Shown: piece after piece, positions 37,525-45,850 of the stretch
Position numbering within the stretch: position 1 is the first letter of the stretch
Layout of the letters: each line of letters starts with the position of its first letter
Assembly (NCBI RefSeq): GCF_039542385.1
Contig: NZ_BAABIA010000003.1
Span: 372,001-436,000, forward strand
Length of the DNA stretch: 64,000 bases
From: Prosthecobacter algae
GTDB lineage: Bacteria > Verrucomicrobiota > Verrucomicrobiia > Verrucomicrobiales > Verrucomicrobiaceae
Direction: 5' to 3'
The notes under the pieces: generated by a model
Seen by the model: the letters and a program-made list of their open reading frames with translations, nothing else
What the model was told of the DNA's origin: nothing
Databases searched by the model: none
Translations under genes and position numbers: made by a program

Positions 37525-39069
37525 ATGTCTGAACCGTCTGCCCCCCCGTCTGCCGAGCACGCCATCATCTATGTGGGCGCGGCCTCCCTGTCCCTCATCA
37601 TTGGGACCCGGAATGAGTCTGGCACTTTCAGCCTGCTGGAGCATCTGGACAAGCCGCTGCCGATGGCACGGGACATCTTCCGGACGGGCACGATCACCCG
37701 AGCGACGGTGGAGCAGGCGGCGGGCATCCTGAAGGACTATCTGCTGACCGTGCGGGAGTATGGGCTGCCGCTGGCGAATGTGCGGCTGTACAACACCAAC
37801 ATCCTTTCGGAAGCGGCCAACCATGAGATTTTCCTGAACCGTCTGCAAGTGAGCACGGGACTGATCGCCCGGCTGATTGACGACGGGGACATGACACGTC
37901 TGGTCTATCAGATCGGTCTGCGGATGCTGAAAAAGAATCCCGAGCTGAGGGAGGGCCACACGTTCGTGACCCACATCGGGCCGGGCAATACGCGCGCCCT
38001 GTATTTCAAAAACGGGCGGCTGGCGGCGTATAGCAACTATCGGTTAGGCATTTACCGCGCCCGCGAGGCGGTAGCCGGGGCTGATGGCGAATCTGCCCAG
38101 CATCTGACGCATCTGGAGGAGCACATCCGCGGCGTGGTGGACCATCTGGCGCAGGACTACTCCGGGTATCCGATTGACAATCATGTGGCGATCGGGGCGG
38201 AGATCCAGAGCGTGGCGGCGGAGCTGACAGCAGCGAAGCAGGGAGCCTTCCGGATCACGGAGGATGAGCTGGAAAGGTTCACGGAAAAGCTGGCGGTGCT
38301 GAACCCGGATGAACTGGTGCGGAAGCTGCACGTGCACTACACGGGGGGCGAGGGCATCGTGCCGGCCCTACAGACGAACCTGGCACTGGCGCGACGGTTT
38401 GGCGATGAGGCCCTGTGGATCCCGGAAGGAGATTTCCAGCGGGAGCTGATGCTGGACCTGATGACGGCCAGCCCACATTCGGCCAACTTCCAGGATGAGG
38501 TGGTGCAGGCGGCGTGTGAGATCGGCGTGCGCTACAAGACGGACCGCAAGCATGCAGACCATGTGGCCGGTTTTGCCCAGCAGCTTTTCCGCGAGCTGCA
38601 GCATCTGCACGCCCTGGAGCCCAAGTATGAACTGGTGCTGCGGGTGGCGGCGGTGCTGCATGAGGTGGGTATGTTCATCAGCCCCCGTGAGCATCACAAG
38701 CACAGCCTGTACATCCTGCTACAGACGGAGATCTTTGGTCTTAGCAGCTCGGACGGGGAGATGGTGGCGCTGCTGGCGCGCTATCACCGCCGGTACAATC
38801 CGGAGCCAAACCACCCGACCTTTTCTGACCTGAGCCGCGAGGAACGCATGATTGTATTCAAGCTCGCGGCCCTGCTGCGCATCGCCGATGCCCTGGACCG
38901 CACACATGCGCAGCGCATCAAGACCATCCAACTGCGGCCTGAAGGCAGCCGCCTATACATCCTGACACCGGGCGTGGACGACACGACGGTGGAACAGATT
39001 GCCATCAACTCCAAGTGTGACCTTTTCCGCGAAATTTACGGCTATGACATCCTCCTCTCCAAGCCCTGA
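37525..39069 (+). CDS. Ppx/GppA-like protein with HD-type C-terminal domain
   Basis: 514 residues from the ATG at 37525. The overall plan is that of exopolyphosphatase/guanosine-pentaphosphatase: an ASKHA-fold N-terminal half and an HD-like C-terminal helical domain (HADHVAGFAQQLF, AAVLHEVGMFISPREHHKHS). The nucleotide/phosphate loops are divergent. The usual DIGSNS reads IYVGAAS, and the usual DIGGGSTE reads HIGPGNTR. The position equivalent to the catalytic Glu may be the E in ILSEAANHEIF. The neighbour 22 bp downstream is polyphosphate kinase, so a role in polyphosphate or (p)ppGpp balance is likely. The altered loops leave catalysis uncertain. Confidence 0.85.
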   Translation: MSEPSAPPSAEHAIIYVGAASLSLIIGTRNESGTFSLLEHLDKPLPMARDIFRTGTITRATVEQAAGILKDYLLTVREYGLPLANVRLYNTNILSEAANHEIFLNRLQVSTGLIARLIDDGDMTRLVYQIGLRMLKKNPELREGHTFVTHIGPGNTRALYFKNGRLAAYSNYRLGIYRAREAVAGADGESAQHLTHLEEHIRGVVDHLAQDYSGYPIDNHVAIGAEIQSVAAELTAAKQGAFRITEDELERFTEKLAVLNPDELVRKLHVHYTGGEGIVPALQTNLALARRFGDEALWIPEGDFQRELMLDLMTASPHSANFQDEVVQAACEIGVRYKTDRKHADHVAGFAQQLFRELQHLHALEPKYELVLRVAAVLHEVGMFISPREHHKHSLYILLQTEIFGLSSSDGEMVALLARYHRRYNPEPNHPTFSDLSREERMIVFKLAALLRIADALDRTHAQRIKTIQLRPEGSRLYILTPGVDDTTVEQIAINSKCDLFREIYGYDILLSKP

Positions 39070-39091
39070 CACGAAGTCTCCAAGCAAAGCG

Positions 39092-41200
39092 ATGGCCATC
39101 AGCGAAGAACATTTCCTCAACCGTGAACTGAGCTGGCTGGCCTTCAATGAGCGGGTGCTGGCCGAAGCGGCACGCGCTGAGCTACCCGTGCTGGAACGCG
39201 TGAAGTTTCTGGCAATCACGGCCTCGAACCTGGACGAGTTCTTCATGGTGCGCGTCGGTGCGCTGCAGTTTCTGCGGGAGCAAGGACGGCGAGTGAAGGA
39301 TCCTTCGGGGCTGACACCGACCCAGCAGTGGGAGCAGATCCAGCAACGGGCGACGGCTTTTGTGGAGCGGCAGTATGAGATTCTGAATGATGAGCTGCTG
39401 CCGCTGCTGCGGGAGAAGGGCATCCGCCGCCTGAACCCGAGCGAGCTGACCCCTGCGCAGCGCACTCACCTGGAAGCCTACTTCAGCGAGCACATCTTCC
39501 CGGTGCTTTCTCCTATCGCCCTGGATGATGACAAACCGCGTGTTTCTGTTCCGGCGCTGCAAATCGCGCTGCTCTGCAAGGTGCAGTCCGTGGCGGAAGG
39601 AAAGATGACGCAGAGGCTGGTGCTGTTCACGCTGCCGTCCAACCTGCCCCGGCATGTGCTGGTGCCGGAGGTGGAGAGCGGGCTGCATGCCTACCTGAAT
39701 CTAGAGGACCTGCTTTCCGTCTTTCTACACCTGTATTTCCCGTCTGAAAAAGTGACGGCCAGCGCGCGGTTCCGCATCAGCCGGAACTCCGACATTGCGG
39801 TGGATGATGAGAGCTCCTTTGACCTGGCGAGCGAGATGGAGGACATCCTGGAAGCACGACTGCAGAGCCCGGCGATCCGTATCGAGATCGAGGACGGAGC
39901 GCCGCGCGATCTGGTGAAATCCATCCGTGACCTTTGCGGAGCGAAGACGGCACAGGTTTACACCGTGCCGGGTGAGCTGGACCTGCGGGCGTATTTTGTG
40001 ATCTCGGGTCTGTCGGGCTTTGAGGACCTGAAGGTGGAGCCTTGGGACAGCCAGGCCTCGCCGCAGATCGAACCTGGAGAGAGCATGTTTGACGCGATCA
40101 AGCGCGGGGACATCCTGCTGCACCACCCGTATGAGTCGTTTGACCCGGTGATGCAGATGATCGAGGAAGCGGCGGCGGATCCGGACGTGATTGCCATCAA
40201 GCAGATCCTGTATCGCACGGCCAAAAACAGCCGCATCATCAGCGCGCTGATCCGCGCGGCCCAGGCGGGCAAGCACGTGACGGTGCTGGTGGAGCTGAAG
40301 GCGCGGTTTGATGAAGCCCGCAACCTGGAGCGTGCAGAAGAACTGCTCAATGCAGGTGCCCAGATCATCTACGGCGTGAGGGGGCTCAAAACTCACGCGA
40401 AGGTCTGCCTGGTGATGCGGCGGGAGGCGGGGCATCTGGTGAGGTACATGCACTTTGGCACGGGCAACTACAATGAGGCGACCTCCAAGCTGTACACGGA
40501 CATCAGCTACCTGACCTGTCGACAGAACTACGGCAGCGACGCCAGTGCCTTTTTCAATACGGTGACGGGGCGCTCGCGCTTCGTGCACTTCGAGCGCATC
40601 TCGATGGCCCCCTTTGGGTTGCGGGAGCGGCTGCTTTCGATGATCCACAGCGAGACGGAACGTGCGCGCCAGGGGGAGGAGGCGGAGATCATGCTGAAGA
40701 TGAATGCGCTGGAGGATCGGAAGATGATCACCGCACTGTATGAGGCCTCGCAAGCGGGCGTGACCGTGCGGCTGAATGTGCGTGGCATCTGCTGCCTGCG
40801 CCCAGGAGTGAAGGGGCTGAGCGAAAACATTCGAGTCGTGAGCATCATCGACCGCTACCTGGAGCACGCGCGCATCTACCACTTCCGCCAGGGCGGACGG
40901 CCAGTGATTTTCATCTCAAGCGCGGACTTCATGAACCGCAATCTTTCCAAGCGGGTGGAGCTGCTGGTGCCGGTGGAGGACAAGGAGGCGAAGAAGCGGC
41001 TGACGCACATCCTTGAGACCCACTTTGCGGACACTTCCCGTGGCCGGGTGCTGAAGCAGGACGGCACATGGGCACCGCCTGCCGCGAACGCCGCCAAGGC
41101 CCTGCGATCCCAGGAAATCTTTGCCAAGGAGGCGGCCAAACGCATCCGCCAGCGTAACCAGGCCCCTGATGTGCTGGTGCCGCACAGGCCGAAAGAATAA
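39092..41200 (+). CDS. ppk: Polyphosphate kinase
   Basis: 702 residues. It makes polyphosphate from ATP reversibly and autophosphorylates on His. The start AISEEHFLNRELSWLAFNER is the usual N terminus, so the in-frame ATGs at 38999 and 39044, inside the previous gene, are rejected. Visible are FFMVRVGALQ, RGLKTHAKVCLVMRR with the phosphorylated His, HFGTGNYN and IRVVSIIDRYLEHARIYHF with the second His. It closes a likely ROK - ppx-like - ppk operon, matching the frequent ppk/ppx pairing. Confidence 0.97.
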   Translation: MAISEEHFLNRELSWLAFNERVLAEAARAELPVLERVKFLAITASNLDEFFMVRVGALQFLREQGRRVKDPSGLTPTQQWEQIQQRATAFVERQYEILNDELLPLLREKGIRRLNPSELTPAQRTHLEAYFSEHIFPVLSPIALDDDKPRVSVPALQIALLCKVQSVAEGKMTQRLVLFTLPSNLPRHVLVPEVESGLHAYLNLEDLLSVFLHLYFPSEKVTASARFRISRNSDIAVDDESSFDLASEMEDILEARLQSPAIRIEIEDGAPRDLVKSIRDLCGAKTAQVYTVPGELDLRAYFVISGLSGFEDLKVEPWDSQASPQIEPGESMFDAIKRGDILLHHPYESFDPVMQMIEEAAADPDVIAIKQILYRTAKNSRIISALIRAAQAGKHVTVLVELKARFDEARNLERAEELLNAGAQIIYGVRGLKTHAKVCLVMRREAGHLVRYMHFGTGNYNEATSKLYTDISYLTCRQNYGSDASAFFNTVTGRSRFVHFERISMAPFGLRERLLSMIHSETERARQGEEAEIMLKMNALEDRKMITALYEASQAGVTVRLNVRGICCLRPGVKGLSENIRVVSIIDRYLEHARIYHFRQGGRPVIFISSADFMNRNLSKRVELLVPVEDKEAKKRLTHILETHFADTSRGRVLKQDGTWAPPAANAAKALRSQEIFAKEAAKRIRQRNQAPDVLVPHRPKE

Positions 41201-41225
41201 AGAACTGAGTGAAGGAGGGGGCTTC

Positions 41226-41573
41226 TCAACCGACGTATTGGGTGATGAAGCCCTCATTGCCTTCCGGATCGCGATAGCGGCCGAGGAGGATGGGTTCCCC
41301 CTCCCGCTGAGTGGGAACTTCGAGAATGCGGCCGCCTGCGCGCTCGATGGCGACGGCGACCTCCAACACATCCTCAAACTGAAGGCTGAGGCCGGTGGGA
41401 TTGACGCTGCCGTCATGGCCGCCATGGAGGGCGAGGATGGCATCGCCACAGGAAACCTCAGACCAGAAATCGCTGACAAAGATCTGCTGAAAGCCGAGGA
41501 CGGCAGTGTAAAATCGGACGGCGCGGCGCATGTCTGCCGCCAGGAGCATGAATTTGACTTTCTCTGGGCGCAT
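41226..41573 (-). CDS. VOC-family (glyoxalase/bleomycin-resistance fold) protein
   Basis: 115 residues, one vicinal-oxygen-chelate module pair: DMRRAVRFYTAVLGFQ at the start, then GLSLQFEDVLEV and RYRDPEGNEGFITQ at the end. The DPEGN turn is typical. It is convergent with ppk (25 bp) and divergent from the Nudix gene. The substrate is unknown. Confidence 0.85.
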   Translation of the reverse strand: MRPEKVKFMLLAADMRRAVRFYTAVLGFQQIFVSDFWSEVSCGDAILALHGGHDGSVNPTGLSLQFEDVLEVAVAIERAGGRILEVPTQREGEPILLGRYRDPEGNEGFITQYVG

Positions 41574-41614
41574 CCCTGGATTATGCGCGGCTGCCTGCTG
41601 CCGTCAGTGAAAAA

Positions 41615-42025
41615 ATGAATGCGTCTCCTGCCATGCCTGTGGATGTCGTCTGTGCCGTGATCCGGCGCGGGGAGCAAATCCTGCTGGCGCAGCGGCCACC
41701 GGGGAAACGGCTGGCCGGGCTGTGGGAGTTCCCCGGCGGGAAGGTGGATGCCGGAGAGGCCCCGGAGGAGGCGCTGCATCGCGAGCTGATGGAGGAGCTG
41801 GGCTGCGAGGTGGAGGTGTTGCAAGCCGGGCCACCCGTGCTGCATGAGTATGACTGGGGCTGGATACGCCTGTTTCCCTTTGTGTGTGTGCTGAGCCCCG
41901 GAAGCGCTGAACCACACCCGCATGAGCACACGGAACTGATTTGGGTTTTTCAAAAAAATCTCGAGCGCCCAGACCTTGCCCCGGCTGATGTGCCAGTGGT
42001 CCATTGGCTGTGCAATCCGGCCTAG
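41615..42025 (+). CDS. Nudix hydrolase, MutT-like
   Basis: 136 residues. The Nudix box is complete: GGKVDAGEAPEEALHRELMEELG fits G-x5-E-x7-REUxEExGU. The stretch LAGLWEFPGGKV is characteristic of MutT-type 8-oxo-dGTP pyrophosphatases that sanitise the nucleotide pool. The gene stands alone, divergent from the VOC gene with a 41-bp spacer. Another nucleoside-diphosphate substrate remains possible. Confidence 0.9.
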   Translation: MNASPAMPVDVVCAVIRRGEQILLAQRPPGKRLAGLWEFPGGKVDAGEAPEEALHRELMEELGCEVEVLQAGPPVLHEYDWGWIRLFPFVCVLSPGSAEPHPHEHTELIWVFQKNLERPDLAPADVPVVHWLCNPA

Positions 42026-42217
42026 ATCCTGCGACACAAGTCGTTGATGCTAAGGATATTGCGAATTTTTAAAGCGCACGCTTTGCGCTGAAAATCGGGT
42101 AAAAACCCCCGCTTTATTACACAAATCTTGATATTTCGATATTTTTAAAGTTTTCTATAATTATTTGATATTTGATACAAACCATGACAAATTTCTGACG
42201 TTATCTTGAAATTTGCC
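42026..42217 (+). promoter_or_regulatory. AT-rich spacer with TATAAT box
   Basis: The spacer is far more AT-rich than its surroundings, with TATAAT at 42156-42161 and TTGATA at 42128-42133. The 22-bp distance between them is too long for a standard sigma-70 promoter. A curved upstream region is plausible. Confidence 0.45.
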
Positions 42218-42733
42218 ATGCACACCGCCGCCCCACTCACCAGTTCGGAAATGGCTTTTGTTACTTTTGACCTGCTCAGTTTTGGAGAGATTTTGGTGCC
42301 TGACCATCCTTTGAGGTTTGGCTTTCAGGTGGACATCGTACCCTCGCAGAATGCTTGTCGTCAGATCGTGATTGGCCTGGTTTCGAAACCTCGCGAAGCG
42401 GGGGAATCGACGGGCCGGACCCATGGGTTTGCGGTGCGGGTGGATCTCGAAACCGGGGAAATTTGGGATCTGCTGAACGACAGCGGGCTGGTGGGGTGGA
42501 TCGAACGGCCCATGAGCAGCTTTACGGATGAAGAGCCGCTGCTGCTGAACTGGGAGGTGGATCACCACGGGGCGGCCCTGATCCCCCGGCTGCAGATCGC
42601 AAATGAAGTCTTCCTCTATCCGGCCCTGCTGTACACCGATGGTATGGTGATGGAAACGCTAGCCGGCAGTGAATCCGAGTCTGGGGTGCAGGCGTCATTT
42701 TTGCATCCGGCGGTGTGGAAAGAGTCTTTCTAA
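42218..42733 (+). CDS. Hypothetical protein
   Basis: 171 residues from the ATG at 42218; a TTG at 42206 is possible but less likely. There is no signal peptide or membrane helix. The sequence is acidic, with HGFAVRVDLETGEIWDLLND and LLLNWEVDHHGAALIPRLQ as its best-structured parts, suggesting a beta-rich fold. I do not recognise a family. It lies 72 bp upstream of hldD in the same direction, but the AT-rich spacer before it points to its own promoter. Confidence 0.65.
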   Translation: MHTAAPLTSSEMAFVTFDLLSFGEILVPDHPLRFGFQVDIVPSQNACRQIVIGLVSKPREAGESTGRTHGFAVRVDLETGEIWDLLNDSGLVGWIERPMSSFTDEEPLLLNWEVDHHGAALIPRLQIANEVFLYPALLYTDGMVMETLAGSESESGVQASFLHPAVWKESF

Positions 42734-42805
42734 AACACGCCCAAAGCCCTGACCGAAGGCCAAGTGGGGGTTGCCAACCTGATTTCTCCTCGCTATCGCC
42801 TGAGG

Positions 42806-43813
42806 ATGCCCATCACCCCTGAAAGCCGCATTCTCGTCACCGGTGGCGCCGGATTTATCGGTAGCGCCCTCGTCTGGGAACTGAATCGCCGCGGCTGTGA
42901 AAACATCATCGTCTCTGACCGCCTGTGCACGGACGAGAAGTGGAAGAACCTGGTGCCGCTGAAGTTCCACGACTACGTGGACGGAGGGGACCTGGAAAAG
43001 CATCTGCGCAGCTCACCGGAGAGCCTGGGACAGTTCGATGTGATCCTGCACCTGGGTGCGTGCTCTGCCACGACCGAAAAGGATGCCGACTACCTGATGC
43101 GGAACAATTACGAGCTGACGAAGATCCTGTGCGAATGGGCGCTGTCCAGGGGCACGCGGTTTGTCTATGCCTCCTCCGCAGCGACCTACGGTGACGGTGC
43201 GCATGGGATGGATGACCAACTGGAAAATCTGCATCAACTGCGGCCGCTGAACATGTACGGCTACTCGAAGCACCTCTTTGACCTGCACGCGAAACGCACA
43301 CGGATGCTGAACCAAGTGGTGGGCATGAAGTACTTCAATGTCTATGGCCCGAACGAAGATCACAAGGCGGACATGCGAAGCGTGGTGCACAAGGCCTATG
43401 GCCAGATCCTGAACACCGGGAAGGTGCAGCTCTTCAAGTCCCACCGGCCCGACTACAAGGACGGCGAGCAGATGCGCGACTTTTTGTATGTGAAGGACGC
43501 CATCCGGATGACTCTGCACCTGGCGGAGCAGACCACGGCGAACGGGCTTTTCAATCTGGGATCCGGGCAGGCGCACACGTGGGTGCAACTCGCCCAGGCC
43601 ATCTTTGCAGCCCTGGGCAAGGAGCCTAACATTGAGTTTGTGGACATGCCGGAACACCTTCAGTCCAAGTACCAGTATTACACCTGTGCGGACATCACCA
43701 AGCTGCGGGAGTCCGGCTACACGCAGGATCTTTTCACGCTGAATGAAGCGGTGCGCGATTATGTGCAGGGCTACCTGGTGGGGGACAAGCGGTTGGGTGA
43801 CGAAGGGGTGTGA
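42806..43813 (+). CDS. hldD: ADP-L-glycero-D-manno-heptose 6-epimerase
   Basis: 335 residues from the ATG at 42806, preceded by a short GAGG. It makes ADP-L,D-heptose for the lipopolysaccharide inner core. Visible are GGAGFIGSALV, the LHLGACSATTEKD segment diagnostic of HldD, the active-site YASSAATYG and YGYSKHLFD, and MKYFNVYGPNEDHK. It is slightly longer than the E. coli enzyme. Its presence supports an LPS-bearing outer membrane. No other heptose genes are near. Confidence 0.94.
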   Translation: MPITPESRILVTGGAGFIGSALVWELNRRGCENIIVSDRLCTDEKWKNLVPLKFHDYVDGGDLEKHLRSSPESLGQFDVILHLGACSATTEKDADYLMRNNYELTKILCEWALSRGTRFVYASSAATYGDGAHGMDDQLENLHQLRPLNMYGYSKHLFDLHAKRTRMLNQVVGMKYFNVYGPNEDHKADMRSVVHKAYGQILNTGKVQLFKSHRPDYKDGEQMRDFLYVKDAIRMTLHLAEQTTANGLFNLGSGQAHTWVQLAQAIFAALGKEPNIEFVDMPEHLQSKYQYYTCADITKLRESGYTQDLFTLNEAVRDYVQGYLVGDKRLGDEGV

Positions 43814-43849
43814 GGGAGGAGCTCAGTGCTCAGTGCGAGGGGGGAGGGG

Positions 43850-44120
43850 CGAGGGGTGAGCGAAGGTTCAAAGAACGGGGCTTGGCAAGCCCCGCTCCTT
43901 GGGGGTGTGGGGAAGCTCGGGGATGACGTGATCGGACGGGGGCGGACGACGAGCGATGGGACCTATGCGTCGCATAGGTCCTATGAAGCTGGGGCGGACG
44001 GGGCCGGGTGAGCTTTCGAAAGCGCCAGGGGACTGGCGCAGTCCAGGACGCTTCGCGGCAGCGGGGATTTCCTGTGGCAATGCGGCATGCATCTGCAAGC
44101 GCATTATTTGTTAGGCGAAA
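43850..44120 (-). repeat. Modular hairpin repeat B, copy 4
   Basis: In reverse orientation relative to copies 1-3. Contains CGGGGCTTG-G-CAAGCCCCG (43876-43894), a perfect 11-bp stem GGACCTATGCG/CGCATAGGTCC (43959-43981), GCGCCAG/CTGGCGC (44022-44039) joined to the palindrome GCTTTCGAAAGC, and CGCATTATTTGTTAGG (44101-44115). The module order differs from copies 2 and 3. No gene is supported in 43814-44241. Confidence 0.75.
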
Positions 44121-44200
44121 AGCCTTTGACTGCCTTTGACTGCCTTTGACTGCCTTTGACTGCCTTTGACTGCCTTTGACTGCCTTTGACTGCCTTTGAC
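44121..44200. repeat. 10-bp tandem repeat (8 units)
   Basis: Seven exact tandem copies of TGCCTTTGAC (44131-44200) are preceded by one variant AGCCTTTGAC. The array ends 41 bp short of the 3-prime end of the gene at 44242. Open frames across it are by-products. Confidence 0.95.
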
Positions 44201-44241
44201 TGTGGGCTGTTTTCTGGGCACCCAGGTGGGCGGAACCCGGA

Positions 44242-45009
44242 TCAGTCGGCTGGCTTGGGAGGTGGGGAGTCCTGGGGGCCGGCCTCTTTGGCACGGCGTT
44301 CGCGGGCGGCCTGGAATTCCTTGCCGACGGCTTCGCGGTAACGTTCGCGGAGCTTTTGGACGGCTTGTACACGCTCTTCACCGGCGGTGGATTCCACGCG
44401 AGTGATGGCCTCGCGAACGAGCGGGTAGGCGACGACGCGTTCGTGAAGCTTGCGGGTTTCTTCGCGCCGTTCCGGACGGGAAAAGCTGAGAAGCTCCATG
44501 CCCATGCGCTGGACCATGATTTTGGGGAACTCGCTGGAGTCGGTGGCGGGGAGCTTGGGCAGCTCGCGGGGATCGAAATGGTCTTTGGGCTCGATCTTGG
44601 CGAGGATGGCGGCGGCTTCGGGGTCTATCTTGATGAGGGATTCGCGGATGGTGTCGCGCATTTCTTCATTGGCACGCATGGCTTTGTCCTTGGCCTCGAT
44701 GACTTCCGGACGGCTCCAGACCTTGTCCAGGGCCTCGCGGACACGCTTTTTCTCGTCCTCGGGCAGCTTGTCAAAACCGTCATGACGCATGGGGGGCCTG
44801 CCACCGAAACCGGGCATGCCGCCACGCCTGTCGCTGCGATCACGATCGCCACGGTCTCCCCGGTCACCTTTCGGAGGGCCGTAGTGGGCAGGGGGTTTGT
44901 CACCACGTTCGCCTTTGGGCGGCGGGGGAGGCTCTGCGCGGGCGACCGTTGCCAGGGCCAGCAGGAGGCCAGGGAGTGCCAGGAATCGTGTCATCGCGTC
45001 AATTTTCAT
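44242..45009 (-). CDS. Secreted Arg/Asp-rich protein of unknown function
   Basis: 255 residues (250 if the second Met at 44994 is used). A signal peptide (RFLALPGLLLALATVARA) is followed by a Pro/Gly/Arg/Asp-rich segment with GDRGDRGDRDRSDRRGG, then a helical, highly charged domain (DKLPEDEKKRVREALDKVW and similar) that may form coiled coils. No catalytic motif is visible. The helical part resembles periplasmic heavy-metal or stress sensors of the CpxP/Spy size class only in composition, so I leave it unassigned. Confidence 0.7.
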   Translation of the reverse strand: MKIDAMTRFLALPGLLLALATVARAEPPPPPKGERGDKPPAHYGPPKGDRGDRGDRDRSDRRGGMPGFGGRPPMRHDGFDKLPEDEKKRVREALDKVWSRPEVIEAKDKAMRANEEMRDTIRESLIKIDPEAAAILAKIEPKDHFDPRELPKLPATDSSEFPKIMVQRMGMELLSFSRPERREETRKLHERVVAYPLVREAITRVESTAGEERVQAVQKLRERYREAVGKEFQAARERRAKEAGPQDSPPPKPAD

Positions 45010-45206
45010 CGGATCGGAGGGGTGCGCAACCTCTGAACGGGAAGGTGCAGAGATCGGTGAGGTAAACCCTGGGAGTGGGGATGAGTTGCGCAGCGAGGGC
45101 GTCTTCCTTTCATGAAGGGAGGAGCTGGCCTGTGCATGGCTAGGCGAATGGATGGCGTGAAAAGGAACTCGACGACTCCCCTGCCCTGGCGACTTTCACG
45201 GTAGCC

Positions 45207-45588
45207 ATGCTGCACCACCTGTCTTTCTGCGTCAGCGATCTGGCGCGCTCGTCCGCCTTTTATGATGCTGTGCTAGGGGCGCTGGGCTATGTGCAGGTGT
45301 GGGCAGATGATACGGCGGTGGGTTATGGGGTAGTGGGTGGGGAGGACCAGTTTGCCATCAAGCTGAGGCCAGGCCCGGTGACGGTGCCGAAATCGGGCTT
45401 TCATGTGGCCTTTGTCGCGGCATCCCGGGAGGCGGTGGTGAACTTCCACGCCGAGGCGCTGCGACATGGGGGGGCGGGACAACGGGGTGCCGGAGCTGTG
45501 CCCTGAGTATGGTGCCCATTACTTTGCAGCCTTCGTCTTTGATCCGGATGGGTACCCCATCGAGGCTGTGATCTGTGATCCGGTGTAA
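45207..45588 (+). pseudogene. VOC-family gene with a frameshift in a G7 run
   Basis: The frame from 45207 encodes a VOC protein start (HHLSFCVSDLARSSAFYDAV) and ends prematurely at 45506. Skipping one G in the run 45468-45474 restores GGRDNGVPELCPEYGAHYF then FAAFVFDPDGYPIEAV, the family's usual C-terminal half, ending at TAA 45586-45588. The restored product has about 126 residues, a normal VOC length. The cause may be a real indel, slippage-based phase variation, or a sequencing error in the homopolymer. The restored stop codon lies at the end of a MITE-like element. Confidence 0.85.
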
Positions 45589-45806
45589 TACGGTTTAGCG
45601 TGATGGATGGGTTTAATCGCGGCAGTTCGGGCGTCGCGCTGCGACGCGATGAGTGAAAGCGGTGTGCGCGCCACAACCGCGCCTTGAAAGGCGCGGCTAA
45701 GATACGGACGCCGCTCTGCGGCTGGGGAAAGAGGCATCGGGATGCGTATCAGGCCAAGGAGACATGAAGCTTGGTTTCACCAACCAGTGCGGCTAAATCG
45801 TATAAG
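45585..45806 (-). repeat. MITE-like repeat A, copy 2
   Basis: A 222-bp element, the inverted counterpart of 3138-3358. Ends: GTAATACGGTTTAGC at 45585-45599 and GCTAAATCGTATAAG at 45792-45806, which are imperfect inverted repeats of each other. The core matches copy 1 over most of its length with scattered changes. No transposase is encoded. The TIR supplies the stop codon of the frameshifted VOC gene. Confidence 0.8.
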
Positions 45807-45850
45807 CTTCTGCCGTGACAGTGCGGGCAGGCTTTGTGTAGCATGGGCGG

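Noticed and set aside
43830..44381. Leftward frame across the 10-bp tandem array, giving a QRQSKAVKGS repeat protein
   Set aside because: It overlaps hairpin repeats and the 3-prime end of a better gene; repetition comes from the VNTR.
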